DNA from: an uncultured Desulfobacter sp.
GTDB lineage: Bacteria > Desulfobacterota > Desulfobacteria > Desulfobacterales > Desulfobacteraceae
Reading direction: 5' to 3'
DNA: 64,000 nucleotides
Assembly: GCF_963677125.1 (NCBI RefSeq)
Contig: NZ_OY781882.1
Location: 2,736,501 to 2,800,500 of the forward strand
Shown: in pieces, positions 50,442 to 58,629 of the stretch
Layout of the letters: every line of letters starts with the position of its first letter
How positions within the stretch are numbered: position 1 is the stretch's first letter
Translations under genes and position numbers: made by a program
The notes under the pieces: generated by a model
What the model was told of the DNA's origin: nothing
What the model saw: only the letters and a program-made list of their open reading frames with translations
Databases searched by the model: none

Positions 50442-52187
50442 ATGACTTATTACAATGATGCCACCGGGCCAGACCCGAAAAAAATCGAAAAAGAGCTTGG
50501 GGAATTTCTGAACAAAAAATTTGGTGGAAATGTTAAAATCCTGACACCTTCCATCCAGCCCCAGCAGGAGATCGTTACCGGCACAACACCTGAGTCCGGC
50601 AAAAAAAAGCTGATTGACTTTAATATTAAACCGGCAGAACTTATCAGCTACCTTGACCAGTACGTTGTTCGACAGGACAAGGCAAAATCGGTACTTGCCA
50701 CAAAGATCTGTACCCATTTCAACCGAATCCGGCACCAGGAATCCATGACCACCGAACCGTTTAAGATCACAGGGAATATTAAAAGTAATATCCTGCTGCT
50801 TGGCCCGACAGGTATTGGCAAAACCTATCTGATAAAACTTATCGCTAAAAAAATTGGCGTGCCTTTTGTAAAAGCGGACGCCACCAAATTTTCCGAAACC
50901 GGATATGTGGGTGGTGATGTAGAAGATCTGATCAGGGATTTGGTTAAAGAAGCCAAGGATGACATTGAACTTGCCGAATGCGGCATTGTTTACATTGATG
51001 AAGTGGACAAGATTGCCGCAAGCCCTAATGTTATCGGCGCCCAGATATCCCGGACAGGGGTTCAGCGTGCCCTGCTCAAACCCATGGAAGAGACCGATGT
51101 AGATTTAAAGGTGCCCCACGATCCTGTATCCATGATGCAGGAGCTTGAGGCATTCCAGAGAACCGGGAAACGTTCGGCCAGACGTGTGAACACCGCCAAT
51201 ATTCTGTTCATTTTATCAGGCGCATTTTCGGGTCTGACGGATGTAGTGAGAAAACGATTGAGCAAACAGGCCATTGGGTTTGGCGCTTCGCTTACCCATA
51301 TCAGAAAAGACAATGAACTGTTAAAAGAGACCCGGTCCGAGGATTTGGTCGCCTACGGTTTTGAATCTGAATTCATCGGCAGGGTGCCGGTGCGCTGTGT
51401 GCTTGATGAACTGACTCAAAAAGATCTTTTCGATATCCTGAAAATGCCCAACAACCCGGTGATCTTAAGCAAACGCCTTGATTTTAAATCATATGGCATT
51501 GATGTGTTGTTCACCGATGAAGCGTTAGAAGAGCTGGCAGCAAAAGCGCACACGGAAAATACCGGTGCCCGGGGGCTTGTATCCGTAGTTGAAGAAGCCA
51601 TGCTCTGCTTTGAAGAAAAACTGCCTTCCGAATCTATCGGTCAGTTTGCTGTTACAAAACAGGTGCTGACCAACCCCGAACAAGCGCTAAACGATCTTAT
51701 TCAGGGCAATGACAAAGAAAAACACCTGGCTGAATACAACAATGCTTTGGTCCTTTTTTCAGATTACATCAGTGAGTATGTAAAAAATAACTGGAAAATC
51801 TTTTCCATCCGCCACGGCCTGACCTTAACGCAGATTCGCACAAAAATGGTGGTCCAATATTATACGGCCCATGTCATGGAGATAGAGGATGCGGTTAAAC
51901 AGGTCAAAAGATTCTATGACAACGTCAAAGAGATGGAACTGGAGATTTCCAAAAACTATGATTTAAATGTCGTGTTCGAAGAAGATGCAGCGGATTTTCT
52001 CATCCAGCAGTTTATAGAGCATAATGCAACTACAGATGAGATCCTTTCCAAAATATACACGGATTTTTTTGACGGATTTAATCTGATCCGGGAAAAAACC
52101 GGGAAAGCAAGGTTTTTCCTATCCAGAGAGGCATTAACCGACCACGAAACTTACCTCAACGAGCTTATCAGAAAAGAGATAAAATGA
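50442..52187 (+). CDS. ClpX-like AAA+ ATPase with long C-terminal extension
   Basis: This 581-residue protein has a ClpX-type AAA+ module: Walker A GPTGIGKT (121-128), pore loop GYVG (154-157), Walker B GIVYIDEVDK (181-190), arginine finger region SEFIGRVP (309-316) and sensor 2 TGARGL (374-379). The ClpP-binding tripeptide IGF is kept (RLSKQAIGFGASL, 278-280). The N-terminal zinc-binding domain of ClpX is absent and replaced by about 60 unrelated residues, and about 150 residues are added at the C terminus beyond a normal ClpX. It is therefore a paralogue, not the housekeeping ClpX. Its stop overlaps ahbC as ATGA, tying it to heme synthesis genes. I infer an unfoldase that may feed ClpP. Confidence 0.88.
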   Translation: MTYYNDATGPDPKKIEKELGEFLNKKFGGNVKILTPSIQPQQEIVTGTTPESGKKKLIDFNIKPAELISYLDQYVVRQDKAKSVLATKICTHFNRIRHQESMTTEPFKITGNIKSNILLLGPTGIGKTYLIKLIAKKIGVPFVKADATKFSETGYVGGDVEDLIRDLVKEAKDDIELAECGIVYIDEVDKIAASPNVIGAQISRTGVQRALLKPMEETDVDLKVPHDPVSMMQELEAFQRTGKRSARRVNTANILFILSGAFSGLTDVVRKRLSKQAIGFGASLTHIRKDNELLKETRSEDLVAYGFESEFIGRVPVRCVLDELTQKDLFDILKMPNNPVILSKRLDFKSYGIDVLFTDEALEELAAKAHTENTGARGLVSVVEEAMLCFEEKLPSESIGQFAVTKQVLTNPEQALNDLIQGNDKEKHLAEYNNALVLFSDYISEYVKNNWKIFSIRHGLTLTQIRTKMVVQYYTAHVMEIEDAVKQVKRFYDNVKEMELEISKNYDLNVVFEEDAADFLIQQFIEHNATTDEILSKIYTDFFDGFNLIREKTGKARFFLSREALTDHETYLNELIRKEIK

Positions 52188-53374
52188 TTGGAATTTCAAA
52201 ACTTTACTGCGCCACTGTGGAACCCTCGGATACGTTACGCTATTCAAGGCATTCAGGCAAACTACCTTCTCATCTGCTTCAGTTCTCAAAAGACAAAAAG
52301 CCGGTGGTGGTCTGGAATATGACCCGGCGGTGCAACCTGAAGTGCGTTCACTGCTATGCCCAGTCTGAAAATATTGCCTATGACAATGAACTGACCCATG
52401 AACAAAGTCTTGCGATGATGGATGACCTGGCAGCATTCGGGGTACCGGTACTCTTGTTTTCCGGCGGGGAACCGTTGATGCACCCACGCCTTGTGGAATA
52501 TGCCCAGTATGCCGTATCCAAGGGCATGCGGGCCGTTATCTCCACCAACGGCACTCTGATCACCAAAGAGAAGGCCAAACAGCTCAAAGAGGTGGGACTC
52601 TCCTATGTGGGGATCAGCCTCGACGGACTTGAAGCCACCCACGACATGTTTAGGGGTGTCCCTGGTGCGTATAAAAAGGCATTGCAGGCCGTTGACAACT
52701 GTCAGGAAGCAGGCATTAAGGTGGGGCTGCGGTTTACCATTAATAAACGAAACGTCAAGGATATCCCGGGCATTTTTGATCTGCTGGAAGAGAAAAAAAT
52801 TCCCAGGGCCTGTTTTTACCATTTAGTTTACTCAGGCCGCGGACAGGAAATTGCCAAAGAGGATTTAAGTCATGAGGAGACCCGTAAGGTGCTTGATTTG
52901 ATCATGGACCGCACAAGAGACCTTCATGACCGCAACCAACCCAAAGAGATCCTCACCGTGGACAACCATGCAGACGGTCCCTATTTGTACCAGCGTCTAC
53001 TTAAAGAAGATACCGATCGGGCTGCCGAAGTACTCGAACTGCTTGAAATGAACGAAGGCAATAACTCAGGCCGCGGCATCGGCTGCATCTCCTGGGATGG
53101 TGAAGTTCATCCGGACCAGTTCTGGCGGGAAATCAGTTTCGGCAACATCAAAGACCGTCCCTTCAGCGAAATCTGGACAGATTCTGAAAATGAATTTTTG
53201 ATGAAAATGAAAGAGAAGAAAAAATACGTTAAAGGCAGATGCGCCCAATGCCGTTGGCTTGATATCTGTGCCGGCAACTTCAGGGCCAGAGCTGAGTCCG
53301 TTGCAGGAGATCCTTGGGATTCAGATCCGGCCTGTTATCTTACGGATGAAGAGATCAAAAAGGAGAACGTATAA
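52184..53374 (+). CDS. ahbC: 12,18-didecarboxysiroheme deacetylase AhbC (radical SAM)
   Basis: The 396-residue radical SAM enzyme begins MIGISKLYCATVEPSDTLRY, as in known AhbC proteins, and has the cluster motif CNLKCVHC (Cys50, Cys54, Cys57), GGEPLMHPRLVEY, STNGTLIT and a C-terminal SPASM-like set CAQCRWLDICAGNFRARAE for an auxiliary Fe-S cluster. It removes the two acetate side chains of 12,18-didecarboxysiroheme to give Fe-coproporphyrin III in the siroheme-dependent heme route of sulfate reducers and archaea. It is coupled to the ClpX-like gene upstream and hemB downstream. Confidence 0.9.
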   Translation: MIGISKLYCATVEPSDTLRYSRHSGKLPSHLLQFSKDKKPVVVWNMTRRCNLKCVHCYAQSENIAYDNELTHEQSLAMMDDLAAFGVPVLLFSGGEPLMHPRLVEYAQYAVSKGMRAVISTNGTLITKEKAKQLKEVGLSYVGISLDGLEATHDMFRGVPGAYKKALQAVDNCQEAGIKVGLRFTINKRNVKDIPGIFDLLEEKKIPRACFYHLVYSGRGQEIAKEDLSHEETRKVLDLIMDRTRDLHDRNQPKEILTVDNHADGPYLYQRLLKEDTDRAAEVLELLEMNEGNNSGRGIGCISWDGEVHPDQFWREISFGNIKDRPFSEIWTDSENEFLMKMKEKKKYVKGRCAQCRWLDICAGNFRARAESVAGDPWDSDPACYLTDEEIKKENV

Positions 53375-54351
53375 TGCTGTTCCCCGAATACAGAGGCAGG
53401 CGCATGCGTGCCACGGCCAATTTCCGACGCATGATCAGGGAAACTAAACTGTCCAGGGACGATCTGATTCTGCCCTTGTTTGCGGTGGAAGGCAAATCTG
53501 TTAAAAAACCCATCAACTCCATGCCCGGACAGTTTCAGCTCTCTGTCGATCACATTGTCACCACGGCAAAGCAAGCCAAAGACGAAGGCATTCCAGGCAT
53601 CATGTTGTTCGGTATTCCCGATACAAAAGACTGCCTTGGCACCCAGGCCTATGCCAGTGATGGTATTGTCCAAAAAGCTGTGACGGCTGTCAAGGAACAG
53701 GTTCCGGATCTTACCGTTATCACGGATGTCTGCTTGTGTGAATACACGGACCATGGTCATTGCGGTATGGTGATGGATGACGGCAATGTTGACAATGATT
53801 CCACCCTGGATCTGCTTGCCAAAACGGCCTTGTCCCATGTGCAGGCCGGTGCCGACATGGTGGCCCCTTCCGACATGATGGACGGTCGTGTGGCTGAAAT
53901 CAGAGGAATCCTGGATGACGAAGGGTTTTCCCATGTGCCCATCATGTCCTATGCCGTAAAATACGCATCGGCTTTCTACGGTCCTTTCAGGGATGCTGCG
54001 GAATCCGCGCCCAAATTTGGAAACCGCAAAACCTACCAGATGGACCCTGCTAATTCCCTTGAAGCGATCAGGGAAGCCACCATGGACATTGAGGAAGGTG
54101 CAGATATTATTATGGTCAAACCGGCACTCTCCTACCTGGACATTATTTATCGGGTCAGAGAAGAGATTGACCTGCCTGTGGCTGCATATAACGTATCCGG
54201 TGAATACTCTATCATCAAGGCGGCAGAGATGATGGGCTGGGTGGACGGCAAAGCCATGATCATGGAAGCCCTGCTCTCCATTAAACGGGCCGGAGCCGAT
54301 ATTATAATGACTTACTCAGCCATAGACGTGGCAAGGGAGCTGAACAGCTGA
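53374..54351 (+). CDS. hemB: Porphobilinogen synthase HemB
   Basis: This is a 325-residue enzyme with the metal-binding DVCLCEYTDHGHCG, VAPSDMMDGRV, the Schiff-base lysines in YAVKYASAFYGPFRDA and IMVKPALSYLDII, and YNVSGEYSI. It condenses two 5-aminolevulinate molecules to porphobilinogen, the first shared step to siroheme and heme. It is placed between ahbC and ahbD with one-base stop/start overlaps on both sides. Confidence 0.96.
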   Translation: MLFPEYRGRRMRATANFRRMIRETKLSRDDLILPLFAVEGKSVKKPINSMPGQFQLSVDHIVTTAKQAKDEGIPGIMLFGIPDTKDCLGTQAYASDGIVQKAVTAVKEQVPDLTVITDVCLCEYTDHGHCGMVMDDGNVDNDSTLDLLAKTALSHVQAGADMVAPSDMMDGRVAEIRGILDDEGFSHVPIMSYAVKYASAFYGPFRDAAESAPKFGNRKTYQMDPANSLEAIREATMDIEEGADIIMVKPALSYLDIIYRVREEIDLPVAAYNVSGEYSIIKAAEMMGWVDGKAMIMEALLSIKRAGADIIMTYSAIDVARELNS

Positions 54352-55463
54352 TGGCACATCCCCACGGAACACACCCCCATGGACATGGCGGCCCCCACTC
54401 TGCCGGAAAAAACAATACCCTGCGTCTTGTGGCCTGGGAAACAACCCGCCGGTGTAATCTAACCTGCAAGCATTGCCGAGCTGCAGCCGAAGACCATGCA
54501 TACGAAGACGAACTGACTACCGAAGAATCCTTCAAGCTTTTAGACCAGATCAGAGAGGTGGGGCAGCCCATCATTATCCTCACCGGCGGCGAACCACTGC
54601 TCCGGGATGATATCTTCGATATAGCTGCGTATGGAGATAAAATAGGCCTTCGCATGGTCATGGCCCCCAACGGTACTCTGCTCAATGAAGACAATGTGGC
54701 ACGACTTATAGAAAGTGGCATCAAACGTATTTCTGTAAGCCTGGACGGCGCCACGGCAGCTTCCCATGATGCATTCAGAGGACTTGAAGGCGCCTTTGAC
54801 GGTGCCGTAAACGGCATAAAAACAGCCAAAGCGGCCGGACTGGAATTTCAGATCAATACAGTTATCACAAAAACCAATCTTAAAGAAATTCCCGACATCC
54901 TTGCCCTGGCAGAGTCACTAGGGGCTGCGGCCCACCACATTTTCCTTCTGGTGCCAACAGGCCGGGGAAAATACATCGTGGATACAGCCATTGACGCAAA
55001 GGAGTACGAAGAGACCCTGAACTGGTTTTACGACCAACGGGACAAAACTTCTTTGCAGTTGAAAGCCACCTGTGCGCCTCACTATTACCGCATTTTGCGC
55101 CAACGCGCCAAAGCAGAAGGCAAAAATGTCACTTTTGAAACCCATGGGCTTGATGCGGTCACGCGGGGCTGCCTTGCAGGCACCGGTTTTTGCTTCATCT
55201 CCCATGTGGGCCGTGTTCAGACCTGCGGTTTTTTAGACGTCACCTGTGGGGATATCAGAACCCAGCATTTTAAGGATGTGTGGGAAAATTCACCCGTCTT
55301 CAATAAACTGCGGGATTTCAATAACCTTGAGCCCAAATGCGGACTGTGCGAATACAAACAGGTGTGCGGCGGATGTCGGGCCAGGGCATATGAAGCCACT
55401 GGCGATTATCTGGCCCAGGAACCTTTGTGTACATACCAACCGGCCCGGCATCAGACAAAGTAA
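54351..55463 (+). CDS. ahbD: Heme b synthase AhbD (radical SAM)
   Basis: The 370-residue protein has a His-rich N terminus (six His in the first 16 residues), the radical SAM motif CNLTCKHC (Cys35, Cys39, Cys42) in WETTRRCNLTCKHCRAAAED, ILTGGEPLLRDDIF, and a SPASM region CGLCEYKQVCGGCRARAYEA for a second Fe-S cluster. It converts the propionates of Fe-coproporphyrin III to vinyl groups, producing heme b without oxygen. Last gene of the coupled set; an inverted repeat follows. Confidence 0.92.
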   Translation: MAHPHGTHPHGHGGPHSAGKNNTLRLVAWETTRRCNLTCKHCRAAAEDHAYEDELTTEESFKLLDQIREVGQPIIILTGGEPLLRDDIFDIAAYGDKIGLRMVMAPNGTLLNEDNVARLIESGIKRISVSLDGATAASHDAFRGLEGAFDGAVNGIKTAKAAGLEFQINTVITKTNLKEIPDILALAESLGAAAHHIFLLVPTGRGKYIVDTAIDAKEYEETLNWFYDQRDKTSLQLKATCAPHYYRILRQRAKAEGKNVTFETHGLDAVTRGCLAGTGFCFISHVGRVQTCGFLDVTCGDIRTQHFKDVWENSPVFNKLRDFNNLEPKCGLCEYKQVCGGCRARAYEATGDYLAQEPLCTYQPARHQTK

Positions 55464-55532
55464 AGAAAGGGTTTGCAGGTTTTATAAAACACACAAAATT
55501 ACTTATTCTTTGATAACATACCGCGTTACGGA

Positions 55533-55568
55533 AAAGGCCCAATAGTTAAAACTATTGGGCCTTTGCTG
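55533..55568 (+). terminator. Strong hairpin after ahbD
   Basis: A 15-bp perfect stem AAAGGCCCAATAGTT / AACTATTGGGCCTTT with a two-base loop (55533-55547 and 55550-55564) lies 70 bp after the ahbD stop. The T-tract is short (TTT then GCTGCGTTTT), so termination may be partial. The mirror A-run lets it work for leftward transcripts too. Confidence 0.7.
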
Positions 55569-55704
55569 CGTTTTGTATATGGACCGAAGCCCTGCGTAAT
55601 TTCATCTACTTTATTTCATCTGAGGTCCTTAGGCTTTAGTACAAACTCCTTAGAATTTATATTTTTCCAATCAACTTAAACGCTTGTGGCGGCAAAGGAC
55701 TGTG

Positions 55705-56034
55705 TCAAAACAGATCGTGTGGCAATGGCGGCACCGGTATGGGTATAGGTATCGGAATCAATAATCGTTCACGTGGTGGCGGATCATGCCTGAATCGTCT
55801 ATGTGGTGGTGGCGGTGGATTGTGCCTATAGTGCTTGTGTCTTTGCGGTGGACCATGCCTGAACCCGCCATGAGGCGGTGGACCATGCCGGAATCGCTCA
55901 TGTGGCGGGGGCGGTGGTGGCTGCTCTCGTCTGAATCGTTCATGCCGCGGCGGTGGGTGCGCAGAGCTAATGGTTGGAAAAATCAAACAAGTCAGGATGA
56001 TAACAACAAGGTAGATTGTTTTTTGTTTTTTCAT
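55705..56034 (-). CDS. Secreted Pro/His/Arg-rich repeat protein
   Basis: The 109-residue product starts at the ATG at 56034 (AAGGAGAAAATA upstream), with a signal peptide MKKQKTIYLVVIILTCLIFP ending near SSA|HPPP. The mature part is almost entirely Pro, His, Arg, Phe and Gly in imperfect repeats of the type PPPHERFRHG, closing with IPIPIPIPVPP. I do not know the family. High His content suggests metal binding and the periplasm or surface as location. The composition could also mean a cell-wall associated linker. The Shine-Dalgarno and signal peptide argue that the frame is real. Confidence 0.65.
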   Translation of the reverse strand: MKKQKTIYLVVIILTCLIFPTISSAHPPPRHERFRREQPPPPPPHERFRHGPPPHGGFRHGPPQRHKHYRHNPPPPPHRRFRHDPPPRERLLIPIPIPIPVPPLPHDLF

Positions 56035-56094
56035 TATTTTCTCCTTGCAATACATAATTAACTTCAACAGCAACGTCTCAATTCTTTGCTGCAT

Positions 56095-56262
56095 CGCATC
56101 AGGATTCCAGATAATTCAAATGCCATACCAACACCTCAACATATTGATTTTAAAATATTTATGCGAAATCCGCCTTTTTGAGACACCGGGATGAGTTACA
56201 AAAAATGCATTTTAAACTACAAGATATTGCTGGTTGTAACGCATTAGTGTTCATCAATTACC
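56095..56262. other. Intergenic stretch upstream of the palindromic element
   Basis: These bases lie between the divergent His/Pro-rich gene and the MITE-like element at 56263; about 200 bp more follow the element before the LolA-like gene. No gene is seen on either strand. The leftward promoter of the 55705-56034 gene should lie in the first half. I found no convincing regulatory motif here. Confidence 0.5.
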
Positions 56263-56407
56263 TAGTGCCCGACCGAAAACCGTAAATTTTGTCGATTACT
56301 TCGTTGGGCGCAGATTTTAATCCTCGAAATACTTCATGTATTACTCCGGTTAAAATTTGCGCCCGCCTTGTACTAAACAAAATTTCCAGGTTTTCGTTCA
56401 GACACTA
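56263..56407. mobile_element. 145-bp palindromic MITE-like element
   Basis: The sequence reads as one long imperfect inverted repeat. The left half TAGTGCCCGACCGAAAACC (56263 on) pairs with the reverse complement TAGTGTCTGAACGAAAACC of the right end (to 56407), and pairing continues through AAATTTTGT and GGGCGCA-ATTTTAA to a centre near ACTTCATGTATT. TA occurs at both outer ends, as expected of an IS630/Tc1-type target duplication. There is no coding capacity. Bases 33597-33612 contain the same 16-bp end in the scrapyard near pilR. Confidence 0.75.
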
Positions 56408-56446
56408 CCTACACGACTTTTTAATTGAATCTCTTTTAGAGGTATC

Positions 56447-56476
56447 TTGACAGGACGCCACCTCCTATCCTATTTT
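56447..56476 (+). promoter_or_regulatory. Possible sigma-70 promoter of the LolA-like/permease operon
   Basis: TTGACA at 56447-56452 is followed after 18 bp by TATTTT at 56471-56476, upstream of the start at 56618. The -35 is perfect but the -10 is weak and the leader would be about 130 nt, so this is only a candidate. Confidence 0.35.
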
Positions 56477-56617
56477 GAGATTGAATTCTGGGCGGCCAAA
56501 AGCCATACAGGTCGTTAGTCAGTGTTTGTTCATGGAATTCAGGCCTAAAAGTCTAATCAAGTCCTGCTTGACGACATTCTGAACGCCAATACCATTACTG
56601 ATTAAAGGGTGGTTAAC

Positions 56618-57379
56618 ATGAAAAAAGCAGTATTCATTACAGGTATGCTTCTTGTACTTTTCTCATCCACAACATTTGCAAACACCCCCTCGGCATCAGA
56701 TGTCATTGCCAAGGCCTGGGATTACATGCGGGGAAAAACATCTGTCTGTCAGGTGAAAATGACGGTACACCGTGCGAACTGGGAACGGGTATCTGTAATC
56801 AAGGCCTGGACAAGGGGTAGAAATGACTCCATTTTCCAGATTACTGCACCCAAAAAAGACAAGGGCAACGGCACGTTGAAAATCGGCCGGGACATGTGGA
56901 CATATAATCCAAAAATCAACCGGGTGATCAAAATACCGCCCTCGATGATGTCCCAATCCTGGATGGGATCTGATTTTTCCAACAACGATCTATCCAAAGC
57001 TGACAGCATTCTCAACGATTATACCCATGAAATCGAGGCTACCTCCCTGGAAAACGGCATAACAGTATATGCCATTAAATCGATTCCCAATCCGGATGCG
57101 CCCGTGGTTTGGGGCATGCAAAAACTGAAAATCCGCGAAGACGGCATTATCTTGGAACAAGGATTTTATGACGAGGACATGGCTCCGGTAAAAATCCTAA
57201 CCACCTCTGAAATAAAAAAAATGGGCGACAAATTCTTTCCCAGCCGATGGGTCATGCGTGCCATGGATGCAGAATCAAAGGAAGATTACACCCTGCTTGA
57301 ATATGAAAGTCTTGAATTTGATATCCCGTTACAAGATAGTGGTTTTACGCTGAACGCTTTAAAGAAACCATTAAGGTAG
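56618..57379 (+). CDS. LolA-like outer-membrane lipoprotein-sorting protein
   Basis: The 253-residue precursor has signal peptide MKKAVFITGMLLVLFSSTTF ending near TFA|NT, then a LolA/LppX-type half-barrel: VIAKAWDYMRGKTSVCQVKM, WTRGRNDSIFQITAPKKDKG, GRDMWTYNPKINRVIKIPPS and MMSQSWMGSDFSNNDLS. This is the COG2834 group, whose members carry lipoproteins or lipids through the periplasm. GGGTGG lies six bases before the ATG; a GTG three codons upstream is possible. It is 8 bp before two permease genes and probably acts with them. Confidence 0.85.
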   Translation: MKKAVFITGMLLVLFSSTTFANTPSASDVIAKAWDYMRGKTSVCQVKMTVHRANWERVSVIKAWTRGRNDSIFQITAPKKDKGNGTLKIGRDMWTYNPKINRVIKIPPSMMSQSWMGSDFSNNDLSKADSILNDYTHEIEATSLENGITVYAIKSIPNPDAPVVWGMQKLKIREDGIILEQGFYDEDMAPVKILTTSEIKKMGDKFFPSRWVMRAMDAESKEDYTLLEYESLEFDIPLQDSGFTLNALKKPLR

Positions 57380-57387
57380 TCCGCTTT

Positions 57388-58620
57388 ATGGAAATACTCA
57401 TGGCCTGGCGCAATATCCGGCGCAATCCCAGGCGCACCATACTGACCATTTTAGCCATTGCCTTTGCCTGCCTGCTGCTGATATTCATGCTGTCTCTTCA
57501 AATAGGCACCTATGAAATCATGATTGATACATCGGTGAAAACCCGCACCGGTCATATCCAGATACTAAAACAAGGATACAACACGGATCACAAAATCAGG
57601 CAGGTGGTAAACGCACCTTCTGATATAGCCGGGACACTTAACCAAACACCCAATATCACGGCCGTTTCCTTCAGGTGCAACGCCTTTGCCCTGCTCTCTT
57701 CGACCCTGCGTACCAGCGGCGGTTTAATCACCGGCATTGACCCTGAAAAAGAAATGAACATCTCAAGCGTCCCCCAGACCATCCGTAAAGGACGTTATTT
57801 AACCCCAACGGACACCAATGCAGCCGTGGTCGGATCGCTTTTGGCAAAAAACCTTAAACTCGACATCGGAGATGAACTGGTGGTCCTCGGATCAGCCATG
57901 GACGGCTCTATTGCCGCCACAGTGCTTACGGTGACAGGCATATTCTCATCCGGTATGGACCAATACGACCGATCCGCCGTCCAGATCCCTTTGCTCCATT
58001 TCCAGGATATTTTTTCCATGGGCAACGCCGTGCATGAAATTATCATTACCTGTGACAGTCTATGGCATGTGGGGAAGGTAAAATCCGCCATATCCGAAAA
58101 CTTGTCGCAACCAGGCGCACAGCCCGACCTTGTCTGCATGTCCTGGGATGAACTTACCCCAGGTCTGATCCAGTCTATCCAGATGGATCTTGGCGGCGGA
58201 CTTATCTTCTATGCCATTTTGCTTGTCATGGTGGCCTTCAGTATTATGAACACCTTTGTCATGGCAGTTTTTGAACGAACCAAAGAGTTCGGCACCCTCA
58301 TGGCCATCGGTGCGGGGCCCTGGCGATTGTCACGGATTCTGATCCTTGAATCGGGATTCTTAACCCTGTGCGGAATTATTATAGGCATTTTGGCCGGATG
58401 TCTACTCACCCTCTGGCTGGCACACACCGGCATCCCCATGGGAGAAGCTGAAGGCATGATGCGGCAATACGGCATTCCCAGCCTGCTCCGGCCCAAACTG
58501 ACGATGATTACAGCGTTTGCAGGCCCGGCAGCCGTATTTTTTATCACCATTGTGACAGCCCTGTACCCGGCTTTTAAAGTACATGGGATCAAACCCGTTG
58601 AGGCCATGCGGGCCGTATAA
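57388..58620 (+). CDS. FtsX/MacB-type ABC permease (LolC/E-like), first copy
   Basis: This 410-residue membrane protein has one N-terminal helix after MAWRNIRRNPRRTILTILAI, a periplasmic MacB-like domain of about 220 residues containing the GIDPEKE segment, and three C-terminal helices (from about residue 270) including ILLVMVAFSIMNTFVMAVFE. The family mobilises lipoproteins or extrudes substrates mechanically with an ATPase of the LolD/MacB type. That ATPase gene is not seen here. It is 9 bp before its paralogue. Confidence 0.88.
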   Translation: MEILMAWRNIRRNPRRTILTILAIAFACLLLIFMLSLQIGTYEIMIDTSVKTRTGHIQILKQGYNTDHKIRQVVNAPSDIAGTLNQTPNITAVSFRCNAFALLSSTLRTSGGLITGIDPEKEMNISSVPQTIRKGRYLTPTDTNAAVVGSLLAKNLKLDIGDELVVLGSAMDGSIAATVLTVTGIFSSGMDQYDRSAVQIPLLHFQDIFSMGNAVHEIIITCDSLWHVGKVKSAISENLSQPGAQPDLVCMSWDELTPGLIQSIQMDLGGGLIFYAILLVMVAFSIMNTFVMAVFERTKEFGTLMAIGAGPWRLSRILILESGFLTLCGIIIGILAGCLLTLWLAHTGIPMGEAEGMMRQYGIPSLLRPKLTMITAFAGPAAVFFITIVTALYPAFKVHGIKPVEAMRAV

Positions 58621-58629
58621 GGAGGGATT

